Positions 25,923-38,347 of a DNA stretch of 64,000 nt are shown here, piece after piece. Made by a program: the position numbers and the translations under genes. Under the pieces are notes generated by a model. The model had not been told where the DNA came from, made no database searches, and worked only from the letters and a program-made list of their open reading frames with translations. This DNA is from Euonymus europaeus (taxonomy: Eukaryota; Streptophyta; Magnoliopsida; Celastrales; Celastraceae), in the NCBI GenBank assembly GCA_963580455.1, contig OY756970.1, positions 434,001 through 498,000 of the forward strand, written 5' to 3'. Every line of letters begins with the position of its first letter. Position 1 is the first letter of the stretch.

Positions 25923-27451
25923 TCAAGCTACAAATCACCGAATTCAGAACTCGGAGTCAACGGATATTCATAAAACCGTTTACGTAAAGAAACCCCATTT
26001 CGCGGCTAACAAGGTGAAACGAGACCTACTAGCCACGACTTCTGAAATCAAAATCCGAAATGCCAGGATTGTAGAGCTCGAAAAGTAGTGTGAAATCAAG
26101 CTAAAAATCACCGAATTCAGAACTCGGAATCAACGGATATTCATAAAACCGTTTACGTAAAGAAACCACATTTCGCGGCTAACTAGGTGAAACGAGACCT
26201 ACTAGCCACGAGTTCTGAAATCAAAATCCGAAACAACAGGATTGTAGAGCTCGAAAAGTAGTGTGAAATCAAGCTAAAAATCACCGAATTCCGAACTCGG
26301 AGTCAACGGATATTCATAAAACCGTTTACGTAAAGAAACCACATTTCGCTGCTAACTAGGTGAAATCAAAATCCGAAACAACAGGATTGTAGAGCTCCAA
26401 AAGTAGTGTGAAATCAAGCTAAAAATCACCGAATTCAGAACTCGGAGTCAACGGATATTCATAAAACCGTTTACGTAAAGAAACCACATTTCGCGGCTAA
26501 CTTGGTGAAACGAGACCTACTAGCCACGAGTTCTGAAATCAAAATCCGAAATGCCAGGATTGTAGAGCTCGAAAAGTAGTGTGAAATCAAGCGAAAAACA
26601 ACCGAATTCAGAACTCTGAGTCAACGGATATTCATAAAACCGTTTACGTAAAGAAACCATATTTCGCGGCTAACTAGGTGAAACGAGACCTACTAGCCAC
26701 GAGTTCTGAAATCAAAATCCAAAATGCCAGGATTGTAGAGCTCGTAAAGTAGAGTGAAATCAAGCTACAAATCACCGAATTCAGAACTCGGAGTCAACGG
26801 ATATTCATAAAACCGTTTGTGTAAAGAAACCCCATTTCGCGGCTAACTAGGTGAAACGAGACCTACTAGCCACGAGTTCTGAAATCAAAATACGAAATGC
26901 CAGGATTGTAGAGCTCGAAAAGTAGTGTGAAATCAAGCTAAAAATCACCGAATTCAGAACTCTGAGTCAACGGATATTCATAAAACCGTTTACGTAAAGA
27001 AACCACATTTCGCGGCTAACTAGGTGAAACGAGACCTACTAGCCACGAGTTCTGAAATCAAAATCCGAAACAACAGGATTGTAGAGCTCGAAAAGTAGTG
27101 TGAAATCAAGCTAAAAATCACCGAATTCAGAACTCGGAGTCAACGGATATTCATAAAACCGTTTACGTAAAGAAACCACATTTCGCTGCTAACTAGGTGA
27201 AACGAGACCTACTAGCCACGAGTTCTGAAATCAAAAGCCGAAACAACAGGATTGTAGAGCTCCAAAAGTAGTGTGAAATCAAGCTAAAAATCACCGAATT
27301 CAGAACTCGGAGTCAACGGATATTCATAAAACCGTTTACGTAAAGAAACCATATTTCGCGGCTAACTAGGTGAAACGAGACCTACAAGCCACGAGTTCTG
27401 AAATCAAAATCCGAAATGCCAGGATTGTAGAGCTCGTAAAGTATAGTGAAA
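25923..27451 (+). repeat. 9-monomer composite repeat of 1529 bp, copy 2
   Basis: Marker monomers at 25923, 26760 and 27452 reproduce the 837 + 692 bp pattern of the preceding copy, including its 145-bp monomer. Private changes include 'gaattccgaactcgg' (26269 monomer) and 'aaaccgtttgtgtaaag' (26760 monomer). Since this order is a simple tandem duplication, the 28-bp loss happened once and was then copied. Confidence 0.87.
26269..26413 (+). repeat. 145-bp monomer with the same 28-bp deletion (second)
   Basis: The identical junction ('ggtgaaatcaaaatccg') occurs 1529 bp after the first. With it the running net loss of the array is 56 bp; no other indel was detected before 28144. Confidence 0.95.
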
Positions 27452-28143
27452 TCAAGCTACAAATCACCAAATTCAGAACTCGGAGTCAACGGATATTCAT
27501 AAAACCGTTTACGTAAAGAAACCCCATTTCGCGGCTAACTAGGTGAAACGAGACCTACTAGCCACGAGTTCTGAAATCAAAATCCGAAACACCATGATTG
27601 AAGAGCTCGAAAAGTAGTGTGAAATCAGGCCAAAAATCACCGAATTCAGAACTCGGAGTCAACGGATATTCATAAAACCGTTTACGTAAAGAAACCACAT
27701 TTCGCGGCTAACTTGGTGAAACGAGACCTACTAGCCACGAGTTCTGAAATCAAAATCCGAAACGCCAGGATTGTAGAGCTCGAAAAGTAGTGTGAAATCA
27801 AGCGAAAAACAACCGAATTCAGAACTCTGAGTCAACGGATATTCATAAAACCGTTTACGTAAAGAAACCATATTTCGCGGCTAACTAGGTGAAACGAGAC
27901 CTACAAGCCACGAGTTCTGAAATCAAAATCCGAAATGCCAGGATTGTAGAGCTCGTAAAGTAGAGTGAAATCAAGCTACAAATCACCGAATTCAGAACTC
28001 GGAGTCAACGGATATTCATAAAACCGTTTACGTAAAGAAACCCCATTTCGCGGCTAACTAGGTGAAACGAGACCTACTAGCCACGAGTTCTGAAATCAAA
28101 ATCCGAAATGCCAGGATTGTAGAGCTCGAAAAGTAGTGTGAAA
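27452..28143 (+). repeat. Shortened units at the end of the 5-mer domain
   Basis: A three-monomer unit (27452-27970) includes 'tcaggccaaaaatcacc' at 27625. A last 'tacaaatcacc' monomer follows at 27971-28143. The first of these was reached by a short 4-mer, so order is decaying at this side of the domain. Confidence 0.75.
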
Positions 28144-29181
28144 TCAAGCGAAAAACAACCGAATTCAGAACTCTGAGTCAACGGATATTCATAAAACCGT
28201 TTACGTAAAGAAACCCCATTTCGCGGCTAACTAGGTGAAACGAGACCAACTAGCCACGAGTTCTGAAATCAAAATCCGAAATGCCAGGATTGAAGAGCTC
28301 GTAAATTAGTGTGAAATCAAGCTAAAAATCACCGAATTCAGAACTCGGAGTCAACGGATATTCATAAAACCGTTTACGTAAAGAAACCCCATTTCGCGGC
28401 TAACTGGGTGAAACGAGACCTACTAGCCACGAGTTCTAAAATCAAAATCCGAAATGCTAGGATTGTAGAGCTCAAAAAGTAGTGTGAAATCAAGCAAAAA
28501 ACAACCGAATTCAGAACTCTGAGTCAACGGATATTCATAAAACCGTTTACGTAAAGAAACCCCATTTCGCGGCTAACTAGGTGAAACGGGACCTACTAGC
28601 CACGAGTTCTGAAATCAAAATCCGAAACGCCAGGATTGAAGAGCTCGTAAAGTAGTGTGGAATCAAGCTAAAAATCACCGAATTCAGAACTCGGAGTCAA
28701 CGGATATTCATAAAACCGTTTACGTAAAGAAACCCCATTTCGCGGCTAACTAGGTGAAACGAGACCTACTAGCCACGAGTTCTGAAATCAAAATCCGAAA
28801 CACCATGATTGAAGAGCTCGAAAAGTAGTGTGAAATCAAGCCAAAAATCACCGAATTCAGAACTCGGAGTCAACGGATATTCATCAAACCGTTTACGTAA
28901 AGAAACCACATTTCGCGGCTAACTTGGTGAAACGAGACCTACTAGCCACGAGTTCTGAAATCAAAATCCGAAACGCCAGGATTGTAGAGCTCGAAAAGTA
29001 GAGTGAAATCAAGCGAAAAACAACCGAATTCAGAACTCTGAGTCAACGGATATTCATAAAACCGTTTACGTAAAGAAACCCCATTTCGCGGCTAACTAGG
29101 TGAAACGAGACCTACTAGCCACGAGTTCTGAAATCAAAATCCGAAATGCCAGGATTGTAGAGCTCGAAAAGTAGTGTGAAA

Positions 29182-29355
29182 TCAAGCGAAAAACAACCGA
29201 ATTCAGAACTCGGAGTCAACGGATATTCATAAAACCGTTTACGTAAAGAAAACCCCATTTCGCGGCTAACTAGGTGAAACGAGACCAACTAGCCACGAGT
29301 TCTGAAATCAAAATCCGAAATGCCAGGATTGAAGAGCTCGTAAATTAGTGTGAAA
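29182..29355 (+). repeat. 174-bp monomer (1-bp insertion)
   Basis: An extra a is present in 'gtaaagaaaaccccattt' near 29250, where the standard form has three a before the c run. It is the only net insertion in the window and makes the 6-mer offset here 1039 instead of 1038 bp. Confidence 0.9.
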
Positions 29356-30047
29356 TCAAGCTAAAAATCACCGAATTCAGAACTCGGAGTCAACGGATAT
29401 TCATAAAACCGTTTACGTAAAGAAACCCCATTTCGCGGCTAACTGGGTGAAACGAGACCTACTAGCCACGAGTTCTAAAATCAACATCCGAAATGCTAGG
29501 ATTGTAGAGCTCAAAAAGTAGTGTGAAATCAAGCAAAAAACAACCGAATTCAGAACTCTGAGTCAACGGATATTCATAAAACCGTTTACGTAAAGAAACC
29601 CCATTTCGCGGCTAACTAGGTGAAACAGGACCTACTAGCCACGAGTTCTGAAATCAAAATCCGAAACGCCAGGATTGAAGAGCTCGTAAAGTAGTGTGGA
29701 ATCAAGCTAAAAATCACCGAATTCAGAACTCGGAGTCAACGGATATTCATAAAACCGTTTACGTAAAGAAACCCCATTTCGCGGCTAACTAGGTGAAACG
29801 AGACCTACTAGCCACGAGTTCTGAAATCAAAATCCAAAATGCCAGGATTGTAGAGCTCGAAAAGTAGTGTGAAATCAAGCGAAAAACAACCGAATTCAGA
29901 ACTCTGAGTCAACGGATATTCATAAAACCGTTTACGTAAAGAAACCCCATTTCGCAGCTAACTAGGTGAAACGAGACCTACTAGCCACGAGTTCTGAAAT
30001 CAAAATCCGAAACGCCAGGATTGAAGAGCTCGAAAATTAGTGTGAAA

Positions 30048-30219
30048 TCAAGCTAAAAATCACCGAATTCAGAACTCGGAGTCAACGGATATTCATAAAA
30101 CTGTTTACGTAAAGAAACCCCATTTCGCGGCTAACTAGGTGAATGAGACCTACTAGCCACGAGTTCTGAAATCAAAATCCGAAATGCCAGGATTGAAGAG
30201 CTCGAAAAGTAGTGTGAAA
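30048..30219 (+). repeat. 172-bp monomer (1-bp loss at 'gtgaatgagacc')
   Basis: Standard 'gtgaaacgagacc' is replaced by 'gtgaatgagacc', one base shorter. The next monomer start at 30220 confirms the length. Confidence 0.88.
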
Positions 30220-31257
30220 TCAAGCTAAAAATCACCGAATTCAGAACTCGGAGTCAACGAATATTCATAAAACCGTTTAAGTAAAGAAATCACATTTCGC
30301 GGCTAACTAGGTGAAACGAGACCTACTAGCCACGAGTTATAAAATCAAAATCCGAAACACCAGGATTGTAGAGCTCGAAAAGTAGTTTGAAATCAAATGA
30401 AAAATCACCGAATTCAGAACTCGGAGTCAACGGATATTCATAAAACCGTTTACGTAAAGAAACCACATTTCGCGACTAACTTGATGAAACGAGACCTACT
30501 AGCCACGAGTTCTGAAATCAAAATCCGAAACAACAGGATTGTAGAGCTCGAAAAGTAGTGTGAAATCAAGCTAAAAATCAACGAATTCAGAACTCAGAGT
30601 CAACGGATATTCATAAAACCGTTTACGTAAAGAAACCCCATTTCGCGGCTAACTAGGTGAAACGAGACCTACTAGCCACGAGTTCTGAAATCAAAATCCG
30701 AAATGCCAGCATTGAAGAGCTCGTAAAGTATTGTGAAATCAAGCTAAAAATCACCGAATTCAGAACTCGGAGTCAACGGATATTCATAAAACCGTTTACG
30801 TAAAGAAACCACATTTCGCGACTAACTAGGTGAAACGAGACCTACTAGCCACGAGTTCTGAAATCAAAATCCGAAACAACAGGATTGTAGAGCTCGAAAA
30901 GTAGTGTGAAATCAAGCTAAAAATCACCGAATTCAGAACTCGGAGTCAGCGGATATTCACAAAACCGTTTACGTAAAGAAACCACATTTCGCAGCTAACT
31001 AGGTGAAACGAGACCTACTAGCCACGAGTTCTGAAATCAAAATCCGAAACGCCAGGATTGTAGAGCTCGAAAAGTAGTGTGAAATCAAGCGAAAAACAAC
31101 CGAATTCAGAACTCTGAGTCAATGGATATTCATAAACCCGTTTACGTAAAGAAACCCCATTTTGCGGCTAACTAGGTGAAACGAGACCTACTAGCCACGA
31201 GTTCTGAAATCAAAATCCGAAATTCCAGCATTGAAGAGCTCGTAAAGTAGTGTGAAA

Positions 31258-31429
31258 TCAAGCTAAAAATCACCGAATTCAGAACTCGGAGTCAACGGAT
31301 ATTCATAAAACCGTTTACGTAAAGAAACCCCATTTCGCGGCTAACTAGGTGAAACGAGACCTACTAGCACGAGTTCTGAAATCAAAATCCGGAACTCCAG
31401 GATTGAAGAGCTCGAAAAGTAGTGTGAAA
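31258..31429 (+). repeat. 172-bp monomer (1-bp loss at 'ctagcacgag')
   Basis: 'ctagccacgag' is reduced to 'ctagcacgag'. The same monomer also has 'atccggaactccagg'. The next start is 31430. Confidence 0.88.
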
Positions 31430-32121
31430 TCAAGCTAAAAATCACCGAATTCAGAACTCGGAGTCAACGGATATTCATAAAACCGTTTACGTAAAGTAAC
31501 CACATTTCGCGGCTAACTAGGTGAAACGAGACCTACTAGCCACGAGTTCTGAAATCAAAATCCGAAATGCCAGGATTGTAGAGCTCGAAAAGTAGTGTGA
31601 AATCAAGCGAAAAACAACCGAATTCAGAACTCTGAGTCAACGGATATTCATAAAACCGTTTACGTAAAGAAACCATATTTCGCGGCTAACTAGGTGAAAC
31701 GAGACCTACTAGCCACGAGTTCTGAAATGAAAATCCGAAATGCCAGGATTGTAGAGCTCGAAAAGTAGTGTGAAATCAAGCTAAAAATCACCGAATTCAG
31801 AACTCGGAGTCAACGGATATTCATAAAACCGTTTACGTAAAGTTACCGCATTTCGCGGCTAACTAGGTGAAACGAGACCTACTAGCCACGAGTTCTGAAA
31901 TCAAAATCCGAAATGCCAGGATTGTAGAGCTCAAAAAGTAGTGTGAAATCAAGCGAAAAATCACCGAATTCAGAACTCGTAGTCAACGGATATTCATAAA
32001 ACCGTTTACGTAAAGAAACTACATTTCGCGGCTAACTAGGTGAAACGAGACCTACTAGCCACGAGTTCTGAAATCAAAATCCGAAATCCCAGGATTGTAG
32101 AGCTCGAAAAGTAGAGTGAAA

Positions 32122-32467
32122 TCAAGCCAAAAATCACCGAATTCAGAACTCGGAATCAAGGGATATTCAAAAAACCGTTTACGTAAAGAACCCACATTTC
32201 GCGGCTAACTAGGTGAAACGAGACCTACTAGCCACGAGTTCTGAAATTAAAATCCGAAATGACAGGATTGTAGAGCTCGAAAAGTAGTGTGAAATCAAGC
32301 TAAAAATCACCGATTTCAGAACTCGGAGTCAACGGATATTCATAAAACCGTGTACGTAAAGAAACTACATTTCGCGGCTAACTAGGTGAAACGAGACCTA
32401 CTAGCCACGAGTTCTGAAATCAAAATCCGAAATGGCAGGATTGTAGAGCTCGAAAAGTAGTTTGAAA
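32122..32467 (+). repeat. Isolated a-b monomer pair inside domain 3
   Basis: The monomer at 32122 carries class-a markers ('tcaagggatattc', 'gaaatgacagg'), and the next, at 32295, class-b markers ('ccgatttcag', 'ccgtgtacg'). The pair is the start of the first-domain HOR but stands alone about 15 kb from the last b there (17301). It reads as a relic of an older, wider a-b array or as a small transfer. Confidence 0.7.
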
Positions 32468-32640
32468 TCAAGCGAAAAAACACCGAATTCAGAACTCGGA
32501 GTCAACGGATATTCATAAAACCGTTTACGTAAAGAAACCACATTTCGCGGCTAACTAGGTGAAACGAGACCTACTAGCCACGAGTTCTGAAATCAAAATC
32601 CGAAAATTTATGATTGTACAGCTCGAAAATTAGTGTGAAA

Positions 32641-35408
32641 TCAAGCTAAAAATCACCGAATTCAGAACTCGGAGTCAACGGATATTCATAAAACCGTTTA
32701 CGTAAAGTAACCACATTTCGCGCCTAACTAGGTGAAACGAGACCCACTAGCCACGAGTTCTGAAATTAAAATCCGAAATGCTAGGATTGTAGAGCTCGAA
32801 AAGTAGTGTGAAATCAAGCTAAAAATCACCGAATTCAGAACTCGGAGTCAACGGATATTCATAAAACTGTTTACGTAAAGAAACCACATTACGCGGCTAA
32901 CTAGGTGAAACGAGACCTTCTAGCTACGAGTTCTGAAATAAAAATCCGAAATGCCAGAATTGTAGAGCTCGAAAAGTAGTGTGAAATCAAGCTAAAAATC
33001 ACCGAATTCAGAACTCGGAGTCAACGGATATTTATAAAATCGTTTACGTAAAGAAACCACATTTCGCGCCTAACTAGGTGAAACGAGACCTACTAGCCAC
33101 GAGTTCTCAAATCAAAATCCGAAACTCCAGGATTGTAGAGCTCGAAAAGTAGTGTGAAATCAATCTAAAAATCACGGAATTCAGAACTCGGAGTCAACGG
33201 ATATTCATAAAACCGTTTACGTAAAGAATCCACATTTCGCGGCTATCTATGTGAAACGAGACCTACTAGCCACGAGTTCCGAAATCAAAATCCGAAATGC
33301 CAGGATTGTAGAACTCGAAAATTAGTGTGAAATCAAGCTAAAAATCACCGAATTCAGAACTCGGAGTCAACGGATATTCATAAAACCGTTTACGTAAAGA
33401 AACCACATTACGCGGCTAACTAGGTGAAACGAGACCTACTAGCCACAAGTTCTGAAATCAAAATCCGAAATGCCAGAATTGTAGAGCTCGAAAAGTAGTG
33501 TGAAATCAAGCTAAAAATCACCGAATTCAGAACTCGGAGTCAACGGATATTCATAAAACCGTTTACGTAAAGAATCCACATATCGCGGCTATCTATGTGA
33601 AACGAGACCTACTAGCCAAGAGTTCTGAAATCAAAATCCGAAATGCCAGGATTGTAGAACTCGAAAATTAGTGTGAAATCAAGCTAAAAATCACCGAATT
33701 CAGAACTCGGAGTCAACGGATATTCGTAAAACCGTTTACGTAAAGAAACCACATTACGCGGCTAACTAGGTGAAACGAGACCTACTAGCCACGAGTTCTG
33801 AAATCAAAATCCGAAAATTTAGGATTGTACAGCTCGAAAATTAGTGTGAAATCAAGCTAAAAATCACCGAATTCAGAACTCGGAGTCAACGGATATTCAT
33901 AAAACCGTTTACGTAAAGTAACCACATTTCGCGCCTAACTAGGTGAAACGAGACCCACAAGCCACGAGTTCTGAAATTAAAATCCGAAATGCTAGGATTG
34001 TAGAGCTCGAAAAGTAGTGTGAAATCAAGCTAAAAATCACCGAATTCAGAACTCGGAGTCAACGGATATTCATAAAACTGTTTACGTAAAGAAACCACAT
34101 TACGCGGCTAACTAGGTGAAACGAGACCTTCTAGCTACGAGTTCTGAAATCAAAATCCGAAATGCCAGAATTGTAGAGCTCGAAAAGTAGTGTGAAATCA
34201 AGCTAAAAATCACCGAATTCAGAACTCGGACTCAACGGATATTTATAAAATCGTTTACGTAAAGAAACCACATTTCGCGCCTAACTAGGTGAAACGAGAC
34301 CTACTAGCCACGAGTTCTCAAATCAAAATCCGAAACTCCAGGATTGTAGAGCTCGAAAAGTAGTGTGAAATCAATCTAAAAATCACGGAATTCAGAACTC
34401 GGAGTCAACGGATATTCATAAAACCGTTTACGTAAAGAATCCACATTTCGCGGCTATCTATGTGAAACGAGACCTACTAGCCACGAGTTCTGAAATCAAA
34501 ATCCGAAATGCCAGGATTGTAGAACTCGAAAATTAGTGTGAAATCAAGCTAAAAATCACCGAATTCAGAACTCGGAGTCAACGAATATTCATAAAACCGT
34601 TTACGTAAAGAAACCACATTACGCGGCTAACTAGGTGAAACGAGACCTACTAGCCACAAGTTCTGAAATCAAAATCCGAAATGCCAGAATTGTAGAGCTC
34701 GAAAAGTAGTGTGAAATCAAGCTAAAAATCACCGAATTCAGAACTCGGAGTCAACGGATATTCATAAAACCGTTTACGTAAAGAATCCACATATCGCGGC
34801 TATCTATGTGAAACGAGACCTACTAGCCACGAGTTCTGAAATCAAAATCCGAAATGCCAGGATTGTAGAACTCGAAAATTAGTGTGAAATCAAGCTAAAA
34901 ATCACCGAATTCAGAACTCGGAGTCAACGGATATTCATAAAACCGTTTACGTAAAGAAACCACATTACGCGGCTAACTAGGTGAAACGAGACCTACTAGC
35001 CACAAGTTCTGAAATCAAAATCCGAAATGCCAGAATTGTAGAGCTCGAAAAGTAGTGTGAAATCAAGCTAAAAATCACCGAATTCAGAACTCAGAGTCAA
35101 CGGATATTCATAAAATCGTTTACGTAAAGAAACCACATTTCGCGCCTAACTAGGTGAAACGAGACCTACTAGCCACGAGTTCTCAAATCAAAATCCGAAA
35201 CTCCAGGATTGTAGAGCTCGAAAAGTAGTGTGAAATCAAGCTAAAAATCACGGAATTCAGAACTCGGAGTCAACGGATATTCATAAAACCGTTTACGTAA
35301 AGAATCCACATTTCGCGGCTATCTAGGTGAAACGAGACCTACTAGACACGAGTTCTGAAATCAAAATCTGAAATGCCAGGATTGTAGAACTCGAAAAGTA
35401 GTGTGAAA
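32641..35408 (+). repeat. 7-mer HOR (1211 bp), two copies plus a remainder
   Basis: Copies run 32641-33851 and 33852-35062. Each is preceded by a monomer ending 'cgaaaattta' or 'cgaaaattt' with 'tgtacagctcg' (32601 and 33812), and opens with 'aaagtaacc', 'gacccac' and 'gaaattaaaatcc'. Inside come 'gaccttctagctacgag', a 'cgcgcctaac/tctcaaatc' monomer, 'gaatccacatttcg' with 'ggctatctatgtg' and 'gtagaactcg', and 'cattacgcgg' with 'agccacaag'. Here the new variants of the fourth domain first appear together. 35063-35408 repeats part of the unit. Confidence 0.85.
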
Positions 35409-37137
35409 TCAAGCTAAAAATCACCGAATTCAGAACTCGGAGTCAACGGATATTCATAAAACCGTTTACGTAAAGTAACCACATTTCGCGGCTAACTAGG
35501 TGAAACGAGACCTACTAGCCACGAGTTCTCAAATCGAAATTCGAAACGCTAGGATTGTAGAGCTCGAAAAGTAGTGTGAAATCAAGCGAAAAACAACCGA
35601 ATTCAGAACTCTGAGTCAACGGATATTCATAAAACCGTTTACGTAAAGAAACCATATTTCGCGGCTAACTAGGTGAAACGAGACCTACTAGCCACGAGTT
35701 CTGAAATGAAAATCCGAAATGCCAGGATTGTAGAGCTCGAAAAGTAGTGTGAAATCAAGCTAAAAATCACCGAATTCAGAACTCGGAGTCAACGGATATT
35801 AATAAACCGTTTACGTAAAGTTACCGCATTTCGCGGCTAACTAGGTGAAACGAGACCTACTAGCCACGTGTTCTGAAATCAAAATCCGAAACGCCAGGAT
35901 TGTAGAGCTCAAAAAGTAGTGTGAAATCAAGCTAAAAATCACGGAATTCAGAACTCGGAGTCAACGGATATTCATAAAACCGTTTACGTAAAGAAACTAC
36001 ATTTCGCGGCTAACTAGGTGAAACGAGACCTACTAGCCACGAGTTCTCAAATCAAAATCCGAAACTCCAGGATTGTAGAGCTCGAAAAGTAGTGTGAAAT
36101 CAAGCTAAAAATCACGGAATTCAGAACTCGGAGTCAACGGATATTCATAAAACCGTTTACGTAAAGAAACCACATTACGTGGCTAACTAGGTGAAATGAG
36201 ACCTACTAGCCACGAGTTCTGAAATCAAAATCCCAAATGCCAGAATTGTAGAGCTCGAAAAGTAGTGTGAAATCAAGCTAAAAATCACCGAATTCAGAAC
36301 TCGGAGTCAACGGATATTCATAAAATCATTTACGTAAAGAAACCACATTTCGCGCCTAACTAGGTGAAACGAGTCCTACTAGCCACGAGTTCTCAAATCA
36401 AAATCCGAAACTCCAGGATCGTAGAGCTCGAAAAGTAGTGTGAAATCAAGCTAAAAATCACCGAATTCAGAACTCGGAGTGAACTGATATTCATAAAACC
36501 GTTTACGTAAAGAATCCACATTTCGCGGCTATCTAGGTGAAACGAGACCTACTAGCCACGAGTTCTGAAATCAAAATCCGAAATGCCAGGATTGTAGAAC
36601 TCGAAAAGTAGTGTGAAGTCAAGCTAAAAATCACCGAGTTCAGAACTCGGAGTCAACGGATATTCATAAAACCGTTTACGTAAAGAAACCACATTACGCG
36701 GCTAACTAGGTGAAACGAGACCTACTAGCCACGAGTTCTGAAATCAAAAACCGAAACTCCAGGATTGTAGAGCTCGAAAAGTAGTGTGAAATGAAGCTAA
36801 AAATCACCGAGTTCAGAACTCGGAGTCAACGGATATTCATAAAACCGTTTACGTAAAGAAACCACATTACGCGGCTAACTAGGTGAAACGAGACCTACTA
36901 GCCACAAGTTCTGAAATCAAAATCCGAAATGCCAGAATTGTAGAGCTCGAAAAGTAGTGTGAAATCAAGCTAAAAATCACCGAATTCAGAACTCGGAGTC
37001 AACGGATATTCATAAAATCGTTTACGTAAAGAAACCACATTACGCGGCTAACTAGGTGAAACGAGACCTACTAGCCACAAGTTCTGAAATCAAAATCCGA
37101 AATGCCAGAATTGTAGAACTCGAAAAGTAGTGTGAAA
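35409..37137 (+). repeat. 10-mer HOR unit (1729 bp), copy 1
   Basis: Ten monomers begin with 'tctcaaatcgaaattcg' (35409), then 'gcgaaaaacaacc' (35582), then the 172-bp 'aataaaccg' monomer (35755). Later come 'cattacgtgg' with 'aaatcccaaatgcc' (36100), 'gagtcctac' (36273), 'gagtgaactgatattc' (36446) and a pair of perfect-dyad monomers (36619 and 36792). The next unit starts exactly 1729 bp on (10 x 173 - 1). Confidence 0.86.
35755..35926 (+). repeat. 172-bp monomer with 'ttaataaaccg' (first of three)
   Basis: One a is missing from 'aataaaaccg', and 'cat' is changed to 'aat'. The same monomer has 'aaagttaccgc' and 'ccacgtgttctg'. The next monomer begins at 35927. Confidence 0.9.
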
Positions 37138-38347
37138 TCAAGCTAAAAATCACCGAATTCAGAACTCGGAGTCAACGGATATTCATAAAACCGTTTACGT
37201 AAAGTAACCATATTTCGCGGCTAACTAGGTGAAACGAGACCTACTAGCCACGAGTTCTCAAATCGAAATCCGAAACGCCAGGATTGTAGAGCTCAAAAAT
37301 TATTGTGAAATCAAGCGAAAAACAACCGAATTCAGAACTCTGAGTCAACGGATATTCATAAAACCGTTTACGTAAAGAAACCATATTTCGCGGCTAACTA
37401 GGTGAAACGAGACCTACTAGCCACGAGTTCTGAAATGAAAATCCGAAATGCCAGGATTGTAGAGCTCGAAAAGTAGTGTGAAATCAAGCTAAAAATCACC
37501 GAATTCAGAACTCGGAGTCAACGGATATTAATAAACCGTTTACGTAAAGTTACCGCATTTCGCGGCTAACTAGGTGAAACGAGACCTACTAGCCACGTGT
37601 TCTGAAATCAAAATCCGAAACGCCAGGATTGTAGAGCTCAAAAAGTAGTGTGAAATCAAGCTAAAAATCACGGAATTCAGAACTCGGAGTCAACGGATAT
37701 TCATAAAACCGTTTACGTAAAGAAACTACATTTCGCGGCTAACTAGGTGAAACGAGACCTACTAGCCACGAGTTCTCAAATCAAAATCCGAAACTCCAGG
37801 ATTGTAGAGCTCGAAAAGTAGTGTGAAATCAAGCTAAAAATCACGGAATTCAGAACTCGGAGTCAACGGATATTCATAAAACCGTTTACGTAAAGAAACC
37901 ACATTACGCGGCTAACTAGGTGAAATGAGACCTACTAGCCACGAGTTCTGAAATCAAAATCCCAAATGCCAGAATTGTAGAGCTCGAAAAGTAGTGTGAA
38001 ATCAAGCTAAAAATCACCGAATTCAGAACTCGGAGTCAACGGATATTCATAAAATCGTTTACGTAAAGAAACCACATTTCGCGCCTAACTAGGTGAAACG
38101 AGTCCTACTAGCCACGAGTTCTCAAATCAAAATCCGAAATGCCAGGATTGTAGAACTCGAAAAGTAGTGTGAAGTCAAGCTAAAAATCACCGAGTTCAGA
38201 ACTCGGAGTCAACGAATATTCATAAAACCGTTTACGTAAAGAAACCACATTACGCGGCTAACTAGGTGAAACGAGACCTACTAGCCACGAGTTCTGAAAT
38301 CAAAATCCGAAACTCCAGGATTGTAGAGCTCGAAAAGTAGTGTGAAA
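37138..38347 (+). repeat. 7-mer derivative of the 10-mer (1210 bp)
   Basis: The unit copies the 10-mer but lacks three monomers. The monomer at 38002 begins as the 36273 type ('gagtcctac', 'tctcaaatc') and ends as the 36446 type ('gaaatgccagg', 'gtagaactcg'), so one monomer was lost inside it. The monomer at 38348 begins as the 36792 dyad type and ends as the 37138 type ('tctcaaatcg'), removing two more. Both joins stay in the 173-bp phase. Confidence 0.85.
37484..37655 (+). repeat. 172-bp monomer with 'ttaataaaccg' (second)
   Basis: Same deletion and side markers as at 35755, 1729 bp later. The copied indel confirms the HOR unit independently of substitutions. Confidence 0.9.

Larger units (their letters stand above)
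28144..32640 (+). repeat. Loosely ordered satellite domain with a 6-mer offset
   Basis: Four monomers at 28144-28835 recur at 29182-29874. Markers: 'gcgaaaaacaacc', 'gagaccaactagcc', 'ctcgtaaattag', 'taactgggtg', 'gttctaaaatc', 'gcaaaaaacaacc', 'gtgtggaatc'. The offset is six monomers (1038 bp, plus one inserted base). Two further monomers of copy 1, one starting 'tcaagccaaaaatcacc' (28836), are shared only in part. From about 30 to 32.6 kb no strict order is visible to me; variants such as 'aaagtaacc', 'aaagttaccg' and 'ctcgtagtc' come and go. Three of its monomers have non-standard length and are listed separately. Confidence 0.75.

Noticed and set aside
36634..36650. Steroid-receptor-like response element
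   Set aside because: The dyad contains 'gaac' and 'gttc' half-sites but with a one-base spacer instead of three, so resemblance is superficial.
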